Below the pieces are notes generated by a model. The model had not been told where the DNA came from, searched no databases, and saw nothing but the letters and a program-made list of their open reading frames with translations. A program made the translations under genes and the position numbers. From NCBI RefSeq assembly GCF_044360475.1, contig NZ_CP043494.1:9920001-9984000 (forward strand): a DNA stretch of 64,000 nt. Direction: 5' to 3'. How positions within the stretch are numbered: position 1 is the stretch's first letter; the number at the start of each line of letters is the position of its first letter. The DNA is from Archangium minus. GTDB taxonomy: Bacteria; Myxococcota; Myxococcia; Myxococcales; Myxococcaceae. Below are positions 46,484 through 58,164 of the stretch, one piece after another.

Positions 46484-47224
46484 ATGACACCCGCCCCCGA
46501 GTCACAGTTCCGATGCGGTCCGATCCGGCTCATCACCCTCCTGGTGGGCCGGACGCAAGCCCTCGGCACTGAGGGGGCGGTGGATGTCCTCGACAGGCCC
46601 TGGACGAGCGGCATCTTCAAGTCACCCAGACAGGGGCCCATCTGGCTGGGCCGGGAGGGACTCGCGGGAGATGAGCAGGCGGACCTGAGGCACCACGGCG
46701 GACCCGAGAAGGCTGTCTTCGCCTGCGCTTCCGAGCATCTACCGGCGTGGAGGGAAGTGCTCGGACACGAGGAGGTGGGCCCTGGTGCCTTTGGCGAGAA
46801 CTTCCTGCTGGAAGGTGCCACCGAGGACTCCGTGTGCATTGGAGACACCTTCCGGTGCGGCGAAGCGCTCCTCCAGGTGTCCCAGCCCCGACAGCCTTGC
46901 TGGAAACCCTCGCGGCGCTGGCGCCGGAAAGAGCTGTCGCTGATCATCCAGCGGACGGGAATGACGGGGTGGTATTTCCGCGTGCTGAGGGAGGGCCACG
47001 TGCGCGAGGGCGACCTGCTCGAGTTGCTCGAACGGCCCTGTCCGGACTGGACGGTGGCGCTCGCCAACAGGGCCATGCACCACCGGCCAGTGGAGCGCGA
47101 GTTGGCAGCCCGACTCTCCACTGTCTCGTTCCTGTCTCCAGGCTGGCGCACCACGCTCGAAGCATTGGCCAAGGGGCAGGAGCGCGACACGGCTCCACGC
47201 CTCCTCGGTCCCAACCAGGAGTAG
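46484..47224 (+). CDS. MOSC domain protein (YiiM-like)
   Basis: The product has 246 residues. The MOSC core includes GPIWLGREGLAGDEQADLRHHGGPEKAV, seen in two parts, with the conserved Asp and His. FGENFLLEG and VSQPRQPCWKPSRRW follow, the latter carrying the conserved Cys for sulfur or molybdopterin handling. YiiM-type proteins use molybdenum cofactor to reduce N-hydroxylated compounds. It lies in the cupin-DapA-FUSC operon. Confidence 0.87.
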   Translation: MTPAPESQFRCGPIRLITLLVGRTQALGTEGAVDVLDRPWTSGIFKSPRQGPIWLGREGLAGDEQADLRHHGGPEKAVFACASEHLPAWREVLGHEEVGPGAFGENFLLEGATEDSVCIGDTFRCGEALLQVSQPRQPCWKPSRRWRRKELSLIIQRTGMTGWYFRVLREGHVREGDLLELLERPCPDWTVALANRAMHHRPVERELAARLSTVSFLSPGWRTTLEALAKGQERDTAPRLLGPNQE

Positions 47225-47316
47225 GACCCCCGGTCGACGGTCCCTCCACCGGCCGACCGGGCAGACGGGCGAGCATCCGCGCTCTCTCGTTCGCAACCTC
47301 CTCCGGGAGGAATTGC

Positions 47317-49446
47317 TTGAGACGCCTGAAGCGCCGTCTACACCCGACTCATCTCTGGGATCGCTTCGTCACCTCCGACCCAGATCTAGGTCGACTGCGG
47401 ATGGGCCTGCGTTCCGTGTTGGGTGCTGGCCTGTCCGCCCTCGTCATCTCTCAGCTTGCACGCCTGTTGGGTGAGCCGCCCACCGTCACCATGGTGGGAA
47501 CCATGATGGGGATGATGGGCTCCCAGATCGCGACGGATCCCAAGCCGCGCGATCAACGCATCACGACCCTCCTCATGGTCCTCCCGGCCACGGTGTCGGT
47601 CATCGTGGGAACACTCGCCTCGCGCATCCCCCTGCTCGGTGCGGCGGCCTTCGCGGTGACAATCTTCATCGCCACCTTCGTACGGCGGTTCGGACCCCGA
47701 GGGCTGGCGCTCGGGATGATTGGCTTCTTCGCCTTCTTCAACGCGCTCTTCTTCCACGCGCAGCTGGCGCAGGTACCGGCCCTCGTCGGTGCCATCGTGG
47801 TCGCGCTCTGCATTGCCTACGGGGTGCGGTTCGTGCTCGTCCGTGACCGCGCGGACCTCGATCTCCAGCGCTTCCTCCGCTCGTTCCGAAAGACGGTCGC
47901 CCTCGTGTTGTGGGAGCTCACGGACATCGCCGAGCGCCCACGGCTGACCCCTTCCCTCCAGCGTCGGCTTCGTCGGGAGGCGGATCGCCTGAATGATGCG
48001 GCGCTCGCGGTGGAGGACCTGCTCGCCCGCTGCCAGCCTGGCCTCCGGCTGCGGATCTTCGACCTGGAGCTCGCGGCCACCCGGGTGATCAGCGCCGTCC
48101 GCCAGGTGGTGGAATCAGGTGCGCTGGCACCCGATGCGCGCCGGGAGATTCGACAGGCCCTGCTCGCCGCCCACGCCTCCGTGCGAAACGGAGATACGGC
48201 CGCGCGGCAGCTCATGCACGAACACCTCGAGCACGTGCGAGAGTCCGTGCCACGCGCGGCCGATCCCGAGCGTGGCCGCGTGGATGCCCTGCGCTTCTCC
48301 AACTCCATCACCGACCTGGTGGATGCCGCCGCCCAACTCCCGGACGAAGTCCCCCTGCCCGCACCGGGACAAGGCGCCACCCCCAAGGCCGTCACCGCCT
48401 CACCCGCCATCCCCCTGGGGAACGGACTCCATCCAGCGACGCGACAGGCCATCCAGGTCACCGTGGCGAGCGTACTCGCGATGATGGTGGGCCACGTCGT
48501 GTCCTCCGAGCGCTGGTACTGGGCAGCCATCACCGCCTTCGTCACCTTCACGCGAACGCGGACACTCGGCGATACCCTGCTCCGCGGCTGGTCCCGCGTG
48601 CTCGGAACCTTCCTGGGGGTCATCGCCGGGTTGGTACTCGCGGGGCTCGTCAGCGGACACCGCTTCGTCGAGCTCGTGATCCTCTTCGTGTGCGTCTTCT
48701 TCGGCTTCTACCTGATACGGCTCTCGTACGCGTGGATGGTCTTCTGGTTCACCACGATGTTGTCGGTCCTCTACAGCCTGCTCGGCCGGTTCTCGCCCGA
48801 GCTCCTGTTCCTGCGCATCGAGGAGACGATGATTGGCGCCGGCGCGGGCGTGGTCATCGCCACCCTCCTCTTCCCGGAGAAGATGACCGTGCACATCCAC
48901 GCGACCGCGAAGCAGGTCCTTTCCGCGGTGTGCGACTACCTCGAGGAAGCCGTGGTGAATCGCTCGCCGGAGTCAGACCCGGCCCGGTTGATCGACGCGG
49001 CGCGAACCCTTGATGCACGCCTTCGCGAGCTGCGGACGGTGGCGCGTCCCCTCACCGGCTCCTTCGTGCGGCTGGCGCCACGAACGGCGCGCACAGTGCA
49101 CTCGGTGTCTGAGCTTGTCGTCTTCGTCCGGCACCTCGCGCTGGGCAAGGGTGTCCTGCAGGTGCATGAGGAGGTCCGCGAGCTGATCCGCGAGGCTGGA
49201 ACCAAGCTCGCGAGCAATGCACGCACGCTCGCGCAGACCTTGGACCAGGAGGAAAAACCCACCCTCGAGTCCGCGGCTGCACTGCTCGAAAAGGCCCGGA
49301 GGGCACTCGTCGGCGAGGAGACCGTGCGGCGCGGTCCGGCGAGCCCGCCCATCTTCCTGCACTGGCTCGCACGCGTGGACGACACGCTCAACGTCTTGGC
49401 CAAGGCCTCGAGCCCTCTGACCCGGAACCCACTCGCCTTGACCTAG
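47317..49446 (+). CDS. FUSC family membrane protein (aromatic-acid efflux type)
   Basis: The 709-residue protein has two membrane blocks of about five to six helices (roughly residues 28-155 and 385-480), each followed by a long helical cytoplasmic domain. This is the FUSC/aromatic acid exporter layout. I chose TTG at 47317 because GGGAGG lies 6 nt upstream and no ATG precedes the first helix. Substrates in the family include fusaric acid and p-hydroxybenzoate; here it is unknown, but export of a compound handled by the operon is plausible. Confidence 0.82.
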   Translation: MRRLKRRLHPTHLWDRFVTSDPDLGRLRMGLRSVLGAGLSALVISQLARLLGEPPTVTMVGTMMGMMGSQIATDPKPRDQRITTLLMVLPATVSVIVGTLASRIPLLGAAAFAVTIFIATFVRRFGPRGLALGMIGFFAFFNALFFHAQLAQVPALVGAIVVALCIAYGVRFVLVRDRADLDLQRFLRSFRKTVALVLWELTDIAERPRLTPSLQRRLRREADRLNDAALAVEDLLARCQPGLRLRIFDLELAATRVISAVRQVVESGALAPDARREIRQALLAAHASVRNGDTAARQLMHEHLEHVRESVPRAADPERGRVDALRFSNSITDLVDAAAQLPDEVPLPAPGQGATPKAVTASPAIPLGNGLHPATRQAIQVTVASVLAMMVGHVVSSERWYWAAITAFVTFTRTRTLGDTLLRGWSRVLGTFLGVIAGLVLAGLVSGHRFVELVILFVCVFFGFYLIRLSYAWMVFWFTTMLSVLYSLLGRFSPELLFLRIEETMIGAGAGVVIATLLFPEKMTVHIHATAKQVLSAVCDYLEEAVVNRSPESDPARLIDAARTLDARLRELRTVARPLTGSFVRLAPRTARTVHSVSELVVFVRHLALGKGVLQVHEEVRELIREAGTKLASNARTLAQTLDQEEKPTLESAAALLEKARRALVGEETVRRGPASPPIFLHWLARVDDTLNVLAKASSPLTRNPLALT

Positions 49447-49458
49447 TGGGGTCACGAA

Positions 49459-49543
49459 GTTCTTGGACAGGGTCGTGTTGAGCAGGCCCCCTCTCCCTCT
49501 GGAAGAGGGGAGCTCCACGGGCTCTCGGACTCTGTCCAAGAAC
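49459..49543. repeat. inverted-repeat element with nested hairpin
   Basis: GTTCTTGGACAG (49459-49470) and CTGTCCAAGAAC (49532-49543) are perfect 12-bp inverted repeats 85 nt end to end. Inside is CCCCTCT...AGAGGGG (49488-49510), related to the CCCTCTCCC hairpin family. It follows the FUSC operon and could end its transcription, or be a small non-autonomous element. The rest of the gap to 49712 is AT-richer and shows nothing clear. Confidence 0.55.
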
Positions 49544-49711
49544 GCCGTATCTTTTCTCATATCTGAAAGTTTTTACGAGACTTCGACCACGTGTTAATGA
49601 CTTTCACGCAGCGAGCAATCGCGTCGTTGCCTCATCACTGCCTCGTTCATCCCCCCTGTCAGTTCACAAACACAGCGTGATGAGCCTCTCAGATTCAAGG
49701 AAATCAAAGTC

Positions 49712-51412
49712 ATGACACATCATCGTTTTTTGACCGAAGGAGCAGTGTTCGCTGCGCTCATTCTGACGGGGTGTGGTCTAGCCTCACCCGACCCCCAGAG
49801 CATCACCCGTTCGAGGGAGAAGGAGCCCACCTCCACCCTCACCGCGCCCGTGGCCGTGAGCAAGACCTTCACCAAGAAGGTCTATGCCCACCTCATGCCC
49901 TGGTTCGAGACCAAGGAGTCCTCGGGCAACGGCACCTGGGGAGCCCACTGGACCATGAGCAACCAGAACCCCGACGTGGTCGACTCCTCGGGCAAGCGGC
50001 AGATCGCCTCATATTATTACCCGCTGATCGGGCCCTACGCGTCGGGCGATAAGGATGTGGTGGAGTACCAGTTGCTGCTCATGAAGTACGCGGGCGTGGA
50101 TGGCGTGCTCATCGACTGGCCCGGCACCCTCAACTGCGTGGACTACCCCAAGAACAAGCAGAACGCCGAGGCCTTCATCAACAAGACCGCCGCGGTGGGT
50201 CTCGAGTTCGCGATCGTCTACGAGGACCACAACCTGACGCTGGCGCCCACGTATGGCTGCTCCGTTCCCGACAAACTCGCCGCGGCCCGGAATGACATGG
50301 CCTACCTGCGGGACAACTACTTCCCGCGGAGCAACTATATCAAAATCAACAATGCGCCCCTGCTCCTGGACTTCGGTCCGCAGACCTTCAAGTCGCCGGG
50401 CGACTGGAGCAATATCTTCTCACCCCTGTCGACCAAGCCGACCTTCCTGACGCTCTGGTACCAAATCGGTGATGCCGGGGCCAACGCCCAGGGCGAGTAC
50501 CCGTGGATCTACTCGGACTTCACCACTGGGTTGCAGAACTTCTATGACAACCGTCCGCTGAGCGTGAAGTTCGGCGTGGCCTACCCGGGCTTCAACACCT
50601 TCTACACCGCGGGTGGATGGGGCGGTCCGACGTGGGGCCTGCCCTATAACGGGACCGGCACCTTTGGTCAGACGCTGGACATGGCCAAGAACAGCGGCGT
50701 GAACTGGATTCAGCTCGCCACCTGGAACGACTACGGCGAAGGCACGATGATCGAGCCGACGCGCGAGTTCGGCTATGGCTTCCTGACCACCCTGCAGCAG
50801 AAGCTCGGTGTGCCCTATGGGCAGGGCCAGCTGGAGCTCATCGCCAAGCTCTACGAGCAGCGCAAGCAGTACGCGGGCGACGCAGCCAGGCAGGCCCAGC
50901 TCGACCAGGCCTTCAACTACCTCGTGGCCCTGCAACCCGACCAGGCCGCGAGCATCCTCAATGGCACCCAGCCGTCCCCCACCGTCGTTAACGCCGGCTT
51001 CGAGTCCGGTTTGACGGGATGGAACACCTGGTCGCCCGATGGCACCGCCGGGGCCGCGTTCACGGAGACCTACAACGGGGGCCACAACAGCACCTACCAC
51101 CTGACGCATTACAGCCCGGGGGCCTTCGAGACTTGGACGTACCAGCAGCTCTACAACATTCCCAACGGGAACTACCGGGTGCGTGCCTGGGTCCGGAAGG
51201 GCGGCGACTTCCACTTCTCCAGGCTCCAGGCCAAGACGTGCGCCGAATGCACGCCCGCCGCCACGGAGCTCGGCACGTACGGCAACTGGACGCAGCTGGA
51301 GACGCCGACCCTTGCTGTGACCGCGGGCTACATTGAGTTCGGCCTCCACACCAAGGCCACGAGCGGCAGCAGCTTCGTCCACCTGGACGATGTGGAGGTC
51401 ATCCGGCAGTAA
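49712..51412 (+). CDS. GH71/GH99-like lipoprotein with C-terminal carbohydrate-binding module
   Basis: The 566-residue protein has a lipobox (LILTG-Cys22). Residues about 50-390 form a barrel like GH71/GH99 enzymes: VYAHLMPWFETK, QIASYYYPLIGPYASG, GVDGVLIDWPG, FAIVYEDHN and WIQLATWNDYGEGTMIEP, with Asp and Glu at likely catalytic positions. Residues about 425-565 look like a jelly-roll CBM (NAGFESGLTGWNTWSP). It probably cleaves alpha-glucan or alpha-mannan outside the cell. Codon use is AT-richer than its neighbours (TCATATTATTAC), a hint of transfer. Confidence 0.8.
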   Translation: MTHHRFLTEGAVFAALILTGCGLASPDPQSITRSREKEPTSTLTAPVAVSKTFTKKVYAHLMPWFETKESSGNGTWGAHWTMSNQNPDVVDSSGKRQIASYYYPLIGPYASGDKDVVEYQLLLMKYAGVDGVLIDWPGTLNCVDYPKNKQNAEAFINKTAAVGLEFAIVYEDHNLTLAPTYGCSVPDKLAAARNDMAYLRDNYFPRSNYIKINNAPLLLDFGPQTFKSPGDWSNIFSPLSTKPTFLTLWYQIGDAGANAQGEYPWIYSDFTTGLQNFYDNRPLSVKFGVAYPGFNTFYTAGGWGGPTWGLPYNGTGTFGQTLDMAKNSGVNWIQLATWNDYGEGTMIEPTREFGYGFLTTLQQKLGVPYGQGQLELIAKLYEQRKQYAGDAARQAQLDQAFNYLVALQPDQAASILNGTQPSPTVVNAGFESGLTGWNTWSPDGTAGAAFTETYNGGHNSTYHLTHYSPGAFETWTYQQLYNIPNGNYRVRAWVRKGGDFHFSRLQAKTCAECTPAATELGTYGNWTQLETPTLAVTAGYIEFGLHTKATSGSSFVHLDDVEVIRQ

Positions 51413-51422
51413 TCTGTGAGGC

Positions 51423-51458
51423 GCACTGCGGGACTGGCAGCGCGCTGTCCCGCGGTGC
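51423..51458. terminator. hairpin terminator between convergent genes
   Basis: GCACTGCGGGAC (51423-51434) pairs with GTCCCGCGGTGC (51447-51458) with a single wobble, 12-nt loop. It lies between the GH71/99-like and RoxA-like genes. Confidence 0.6.
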
Positions 51459-51471
51459 TCCACGGGGAGGA

Positions 51472-53223
51472 TCAGAGTGACTTCAGGTACTCGAGCAGGT
51501 CGCGCTTCTCCTCCTCAGACAGGCCCGTGCCGTACTCATGCCCTGCGTTGCTGTTGCCGGGCATCGACACGTCGAAGGTGAAGAGGGACGGATCGGAGCT
51601 TTCGGTGACGTAGCCCACCTTGCCCGGGTCGTACTCCCGCTGGCCCATGGGGAAGCGCGCCGGACGCGCCGACGCGGGCTGGAGCAGATCCCACAGCGTA
51701 GGCACCGAGCCGTTGTGCAGATAGGGCGCAGTCGCCCAGATGCCCTCCAGCGGCCGGGACACGTACCCCACCGGCGCGCGCCAATAGACGATGCGCGGCT
51801 CCAAGGGATGGATCTCCTCTTGGGTCAGCCCCTCGCGCGCATAGGCCCGCTGCTTCACCCGCGAGAGCAAATCCTGCAACGCCGCGGGGAACTCCAGGTC
51901 CCCCACCTTCGACGCGAAGCTCCGGGCCCGATTCCCATCGGTGCCTATCCGCTCCAGGGGAACCACAGCGTCCTCGGCGCCATGGCAGCTCTGGCAGTGT
52001 CGAGCGAAGTGCTCACGCCCACGCTCCAGGCGCGCCGTCTCCAAGGGCCCGAAGACGTCCTGTGGCCACCGCGGCGAGCCTATCTTGTTCGAGAGCCGCT
52101 CGAGCTCCGCCAGGTTGCGCGGAAGGACGGAGGACGAGAAGTCGCGTCGGTCCACGGTCGCTCCCATCCCGAGCGCCTGGCCGATGTTGCGCTCCATCAC
52201 CGAGTTGGTGTTCCCGTCCCAATGCAGCCACGAGCTCTTCTGGAACTCCCAGAGACAGGGGTAGCTCACCGGCGCGGCCAGCACGCCTGCCGCCTCGGGG
52301 CCGAACAACACCCCGCGCGCCACCCCGAAGGCATCCACACGGCCCGGGCCCGCGTAGGTGCCAAACCGCAGCCTGCCCAGCCGCATGAAGTACAGCAGGT
52401 GCCCGCGCAGCAAGCGGATGGCATCCGGCACCGTGCGCACCTGCTTGCGACTCAGCTCGCGGACATACAGCGAGAGCTGCGCATCGAACTCCAGCCCGCG
52501 CTCCGGCTCAGGCCCGAGCTTCGGCGGCCTACACAAGTCCGCGCCTTGGCTGCAGTACCACGCCACCTCGGCCACGAGCTTCTCCCGTGCGCTCGAGCTC
52601 CCATCCGGAGTCAGGTTCGTGTCCGGATAGGCGGCCTGCAGCCCGCCCTCGCGCGTCTGCGGGGGAAGGTACGTGGCCAGCCGCTCGAGGAAGTCCAGGA
52701 GGCGCGTCCGGTCCGAGAGCGTCAGGGCGATCACCTCGACCGCCTCCCGGTTGAAGGCATCCATGTTGAGGAGGCTCGGCGCCCCATCCACCCGAACCCT
52801 CGCACCGCGATGGTGGAACTCGCCCACGTGGCAGGCGGCACAGTTGATGCCCACGCGCGCCACAGGTTGTCGCTCGGTAGCTGGCACGAGCGCGACTCCC
52901 ACCGGCAGGCGCTCGGGGTGATCGGGATCCGGTAAGAAGCCGAAGCGCTCGAAGCCCTCCAAGAAGGACTGGAACCCGGCCGTCCTGCCCTGCTGGGTAT
53001 CGCGGCTCGGCAGCGCCCGGAGGACGGCAAGCCAGAGGTGCTCGTTGCCTTGAGGCAGATGGTAGAAGACCTCGCGCTCCCGCCCGGACAGCTCCGACAT
53101 CACCGAGCCGCTGCCTCCCGTGCCTTCGGCAGGGGGTGGCGAGGAGCGCGGAGCCGAAGCACAGCTCCCCAGCACCCCCGCGAAGACCAGCCAGACGAGA
53201 CTCCCCACCATCCTGCCGTCCAT
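51472..53223 (-). CDS. RoxA-like di-heme c-type cytochrome lipoprotein
   Basis: The 583-residue protein has a signal peptide with lipobox-like LGSC and two heme-c motifs, CAACH in the N-terminal half and CQSCH in the C-terminal half. Surrounding sequence (GVFGPEAAGV-like LFGPEAAGVL, WLHWDGNTNSVMERN, APYLHNGSVPTLWDLL) fits the RoxA/di-heme peroxidase-related group. RoxA oxidatively cleaves polyisoprene; myxobacterial homologues are mostly untested. GGAGGTGG precedes the ATG at 53223. Peroxidase activity is the alternative. Confidence 0.78.
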   Translation of the reverse strand: MDGRMVGSLVWLVFAGVLGSCASAPRSSPPPAEGTGGSGSVMSELSGREREVFYHLPQGNEHLWLAVLRALPSRDTQQGRTAGFQSFLEGFERFGFLPDPDHPERLPVGVALVPATERQPVARVGINCAACHVGEFHHRGARVRVDGAPSLLNMDAFNREAVEVIALTLSDRTRLLDFLERLATYLPPQTREGGLQAAYPDTNLTPDGSSSAREKLVAEVAWYCSQGADLCRPPKLGPEPERGLEFDAQLSLYVRELSRKQVRTVPDAIRLLRGHLLYFMRLGRLRFGTYAGPGRVDAFGVARGVLFGPEAAGVLAAPVSYPCLWEFQKSSWLHWDGNTNSVMERNIGQALGMGATVDRRDFSSSVLPRNLAELERLSNKIGSPRWPQDVFGPLETARLERGREHFARHCQSCHGAEDAVVPLERIGTDGNRARSFASKVGDLEFPAALQDLLSRVKQRAYAREGLTQEEIHPLEPRIVYWRAPVGYVSRPLEGIWATAPYLHNGSVPTLWDLLQPASARPARFPMGQREYDPGKVGYVTESSDPSLFTFDVSMPGNSNAGHEYGTGLSEEEKRDLLEYLKSL

Positions 53224-53405
53224 ACCGCCACCTCCGCGTCTCCCCTGGGAGATCCAGGCCCGCCCTACTTGGGAAGTACCTGGGTGCGGATCAAGTGCCC
53301 CCTGGCACCTTTCAGACCGCGGCAAGATGGAAGGAACCACCCTCGAACGATGGGCGCCCCCCACAGGGAGGCTTGCGCCGTTCGCTCCTGCTCACACGCC
53401 TCAGC

Positions 53406-54836
53406 TCACGACACGCTCCGGGGCGGCGCGGCCCCGAAGTCCAGCGTGTACTCACGTGACATGCGGGAGAGCTTGCGCTCGAGACGCTCGATGCGGCGTC
53501 GCAGCGCGTCGGCGCTCTCGGCGGGCGAGGCGAGCCGCGCGTGGTGCAGGGCACGCGGGAGGTCCTTGAGGTCATGCTCGTACAGCTTGGCCAGCGAGAG
53601 GTGGAGGGGTGCGGCCTGGTCCGCCCGCGCCGACTCGAGCGCCCGCTGGAGGTTCGCCGCCGCCGTCTGATCATCCCCCACCCGGCGTGACAGGCGCGAG
53701 GCCAGCGCGAGCGCCTCGACTCCCACGGCGCCTCCGTCTCCCGCCGCGGCGGCCCGGGCGAAGGCGTGGGCCCGCTCGTAGTCCCGCGCCCGTAGCGCCA
53801 CGCCCGCGAAGCCCAGCAGGTCGCGTGGATCCTTCCCCTCGGTGCCGCTCGCCCGAAAGCGCCGCACCAGCACTCCCAGCAGCGCCGCCAGCAACAGGAG
53901 ATCGTTCGCGTTGTGCTCCAGCACCGGCGTCAGAGCCGAGCCGTCCGCCCCCCGCAGGAAGCGGAAGTAGAGGTCTGGAATCAGCGATCCATCCACGTCC
54001 CCCACTCGGTGGTACCCGAGCACCTGCTCCTCCAGGTGCACCAGCCGCGTCCCGGAGCCGCGGTATTTGAAGACGCGGCGCGCGCAGTGCAGCAAGTCCA
54101 GGTGTGGCAGCTCGGAGGGAGGCGTCACGCGGTTGAGCACGAAGCGCGTGCGCAGCAGCGGCCAGTCAAAGCTCTTACCGTTGAACGTCACCAGGCAGGA
54201 GGACTCCGCCATGCGCTCGGCCAACACGCGCAGCATCGGCGCCTCCTCTCCCAGCTTGCGCAGGAAGAGCTGATGCACCCGCAGCGAGCGGCCCTCGAAC
54301 CAGGCCAGGCCCACGAGGAAGGGCACCGTGCCCGTACCGCCCGCGAGCCCTGTCGTCTCCGTGTCCAGGAAGAGCATCCGCCGGAAGTCCACGCCTGCCA
54401 GCCCCGGCTGCAGCGCCAGGCTCGCCACCAGCGGCGACTCCACGTCCAACGCCTCCGCGAGCGGTGCGTTGCCATGGTGGTGGTCCGGTGGCAGCACGCG
54501 CTCAGCGACGTGGACGACGCCGTGCGGTGTGCTTCGGGGCTCGGCGGGCAGAGGCCCCGGAGGCGGCACCGCGGACGTCCCCCGGCGCCCCACCGCCGCG
54601 CCCCGACGCTCGGCCCAGTCGCCGAGCATCCGACGCAAGGCGACCACGCGCGGATCCGGCTCGTTCCGGGGCACCTCGGCGGGAGGAGCCTCCTCCTGCT
54701 TGGGCGGAACTTCCACCGCCGGAGCGACGGATACGGTCTCCTCTTCCGGGGTACGAGGAGCGGGAGACGGTTTCGCGCCCGGCTTGCCGCCGGGACCCAC
54801 GCCGCCGAGCCGAGCCAGCTTGCGTTTCAAGTCCAC
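53406..54836 (-). CDS. MrfB/YprB-like DEDDh exonuclease
   Basis: The product has 476 residues. A Pro/Glu-rich N-terminus precedes a ribonuclease H-like exonuclease domain with FLDTETTGLAGG, LVTFNGKSFDWPLLRTRF and HNANDLLLL, which supply the DEDD residues. A TPR-like C-terminus follows. In Bacillus, MrfB acts with the MrfA helicase in repair of mitomycin C damage independent of UvrABC. Here its gene is directly downstream of the MrfA-like helicase gene, 12 nt away, supporting the same pair. Confidence 0.85.
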   Translation of the reverse strand: MDLKRKLARLGGVGPGGKPGAKPSPAPRTPEEETVSVAPAVEVPPKQEEAPPAEVPRNEPDPRVVALRRMLGDWAERRGAAVGRRGTSAVPPPGPLPAEPRSTPHGVVHVAERVLPPDHHHGNAPLAEALDVESPLVASLALQPGLAGVDFRRMLFLDTETTGLAGGTGTVPFLVGLAWFEGRSLRVHQLFLRKLGEEAPMLRVLAERMAESSCLVTFNGKSFDWPLLRTRFVLNRVTPPSELPHLDLLHCARRVFKYRGSGTRLVHLEEQVLGYHRVGDVDGSLIPDLYFRFLRGADGSALTPVLEHNANDLLLLAALLGVLVRRFRASGTEGKDPRDLLGFAGVALRARDYERAHAFARAAAAGDGGAVGVEALALASRLSRRVGDDQTAAANLQRALESARADQAAPLHLSLAKLYEHDLKDLPRALHHARLASPAESADALRRRIERLERKLSRMSREYTLDFGAAPPRSVS

Positions 54837-54848
54837 GGCGCACCTCGC

Positions 54849-57266
<2,418 letters not shown>

Positions 57267-57415
57267 GGGGTCGGGCACTGTACAGACGTACACCCGGCGA
57301 GGCAACGCGCGAGCGCACTTCCTCCCGGCGGGAACTCGGGCAAGCGTCGTGACCTGGACGCGAGGGCGATTCCCCGTATTGCGCTACCCAAGAGATGGGC
57401 GCACGTTGTGCGCAA

Positions 57416-58132
57416 ATGAATGTCCCCTTCCGTCATCGGACCGAGGCCGGTAGGACACTCGCCCAGTCGCTCTCGCACCTTGCTGGGCGCGAGGACGTCC
57501 TGGTGCTCGCCGTGCCCCATGGCGGCGTACCCGTGGCCTTCGAGGTCGCCCGTGCGCTCGATGCGCCCCTGGACCTGGCCGTCGTCCAGCCCATCCTCTA
57601 CTCGAGGGGACCCTCCTCGCGCGACGTGACACTCGGGCTGCTCGGCGCTCCCGCAGCGCTGCAGCTCCACGAGGCCACGCTCAACGCGCTCGACCTCTCC
57701 GACGAAGCGCTCGGGCAGGCCCTCTCCCGCGCCCGCCGGCAACTCCGTCAGCGCGTGCGCGCCATGCGGCCTGCCGCACCCGTGCCTTCGCTCGAGGGGC
57801 GTACCGTGGTCGTCGTGGATGACGGCACCGCCACGGGCATGACACTCCGCCGTGCGGCGGGGCTTCTTCGCAGGGCCGGGGCTCGGGCCCTCGTCGCCGC
57901 CGTCCCTGTCGGTGCCGAGGAGGCACTGCGCCTGCTCGCCAGCGAGTTCGAGGAGGTCGTCTGCTGCGCTCAGCCCGAGCCCTTCGTCTCCGTGTCGGAT
58001 GGGTACGACAGCTACCCGGACGTCACGGATGCGCAGGTGCGTGAGTTGCTGGCGAGGGCGCGGAGTGGATACGCGCCTCGGAAGAAGGACAGAAGGGAAG
58101 TCGGGCTCCGGGCGGACATACCCTCACCCTAG
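57416..58132 (+). CDS. phosphoribosyltransferase family protein
   Basis: The product has 238 residues. The PRPP-binding loop is TVVVVDDGTATGMTL, and the N-terminal half contains LAVPHGGVPVAFEVA and PILYSRG. This is the type I PRTase fold of the proteins often fused or linked to dienelactone hydrolases; the exact reaction is unknown. The final codons, including the TAG stop, lie in a solo repeat end (CCCTCACCC-TAG), so the natural C-terminus may have been altered by the repeat. Confidence 0.82.
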   Translation: MNVPFRHRTEAGRTLAQSLSHLAGREDVLVLAVPHGGVPVAFEVARALDAPLDLAVVQPILYSRGPSSRDVTLGLLGAPAALQLHEATLNALDLSDEALGQALSRARRQLRQRVRAMRPAAPVPSLEGRTVVVVDDGTATGMTLRRAAGLLRRAGARALVAAVPVGAEEALRLLASEFEEVVCCAQPEPFVSVSDGYDSYPDVTDAQVRELLARARSGYAPRKKDRREVGLRADIPSP

Positions 58133-58155
58133 CCCTCTCCCGAAGGGAGAGGGGA
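58119..58155. repeat. solo end of the CCCTCTCCC repeat family
   Basis: ATACCCTCACCCTAGCCC and the hairpin CCCTCTCCC-GAA-GGGAGAGGG (58133-58153) match the right arm of the 140-bp repeats. It lies between convergent genes and supplies the stop codon of the phosphoribosyltransferase gene. It probably also ends transcription. Confidence 0.7.
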
Positions 58156-58164
58156 CATACACGG

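Noticed and set aside
46747..47316. Upstream extension of the FUSC frame across the MOSC gene
   Set aside because: The MOSC gene occupies this region in another frame with intact motifs; TTG at 47317 has a strong ribosome-binding site.
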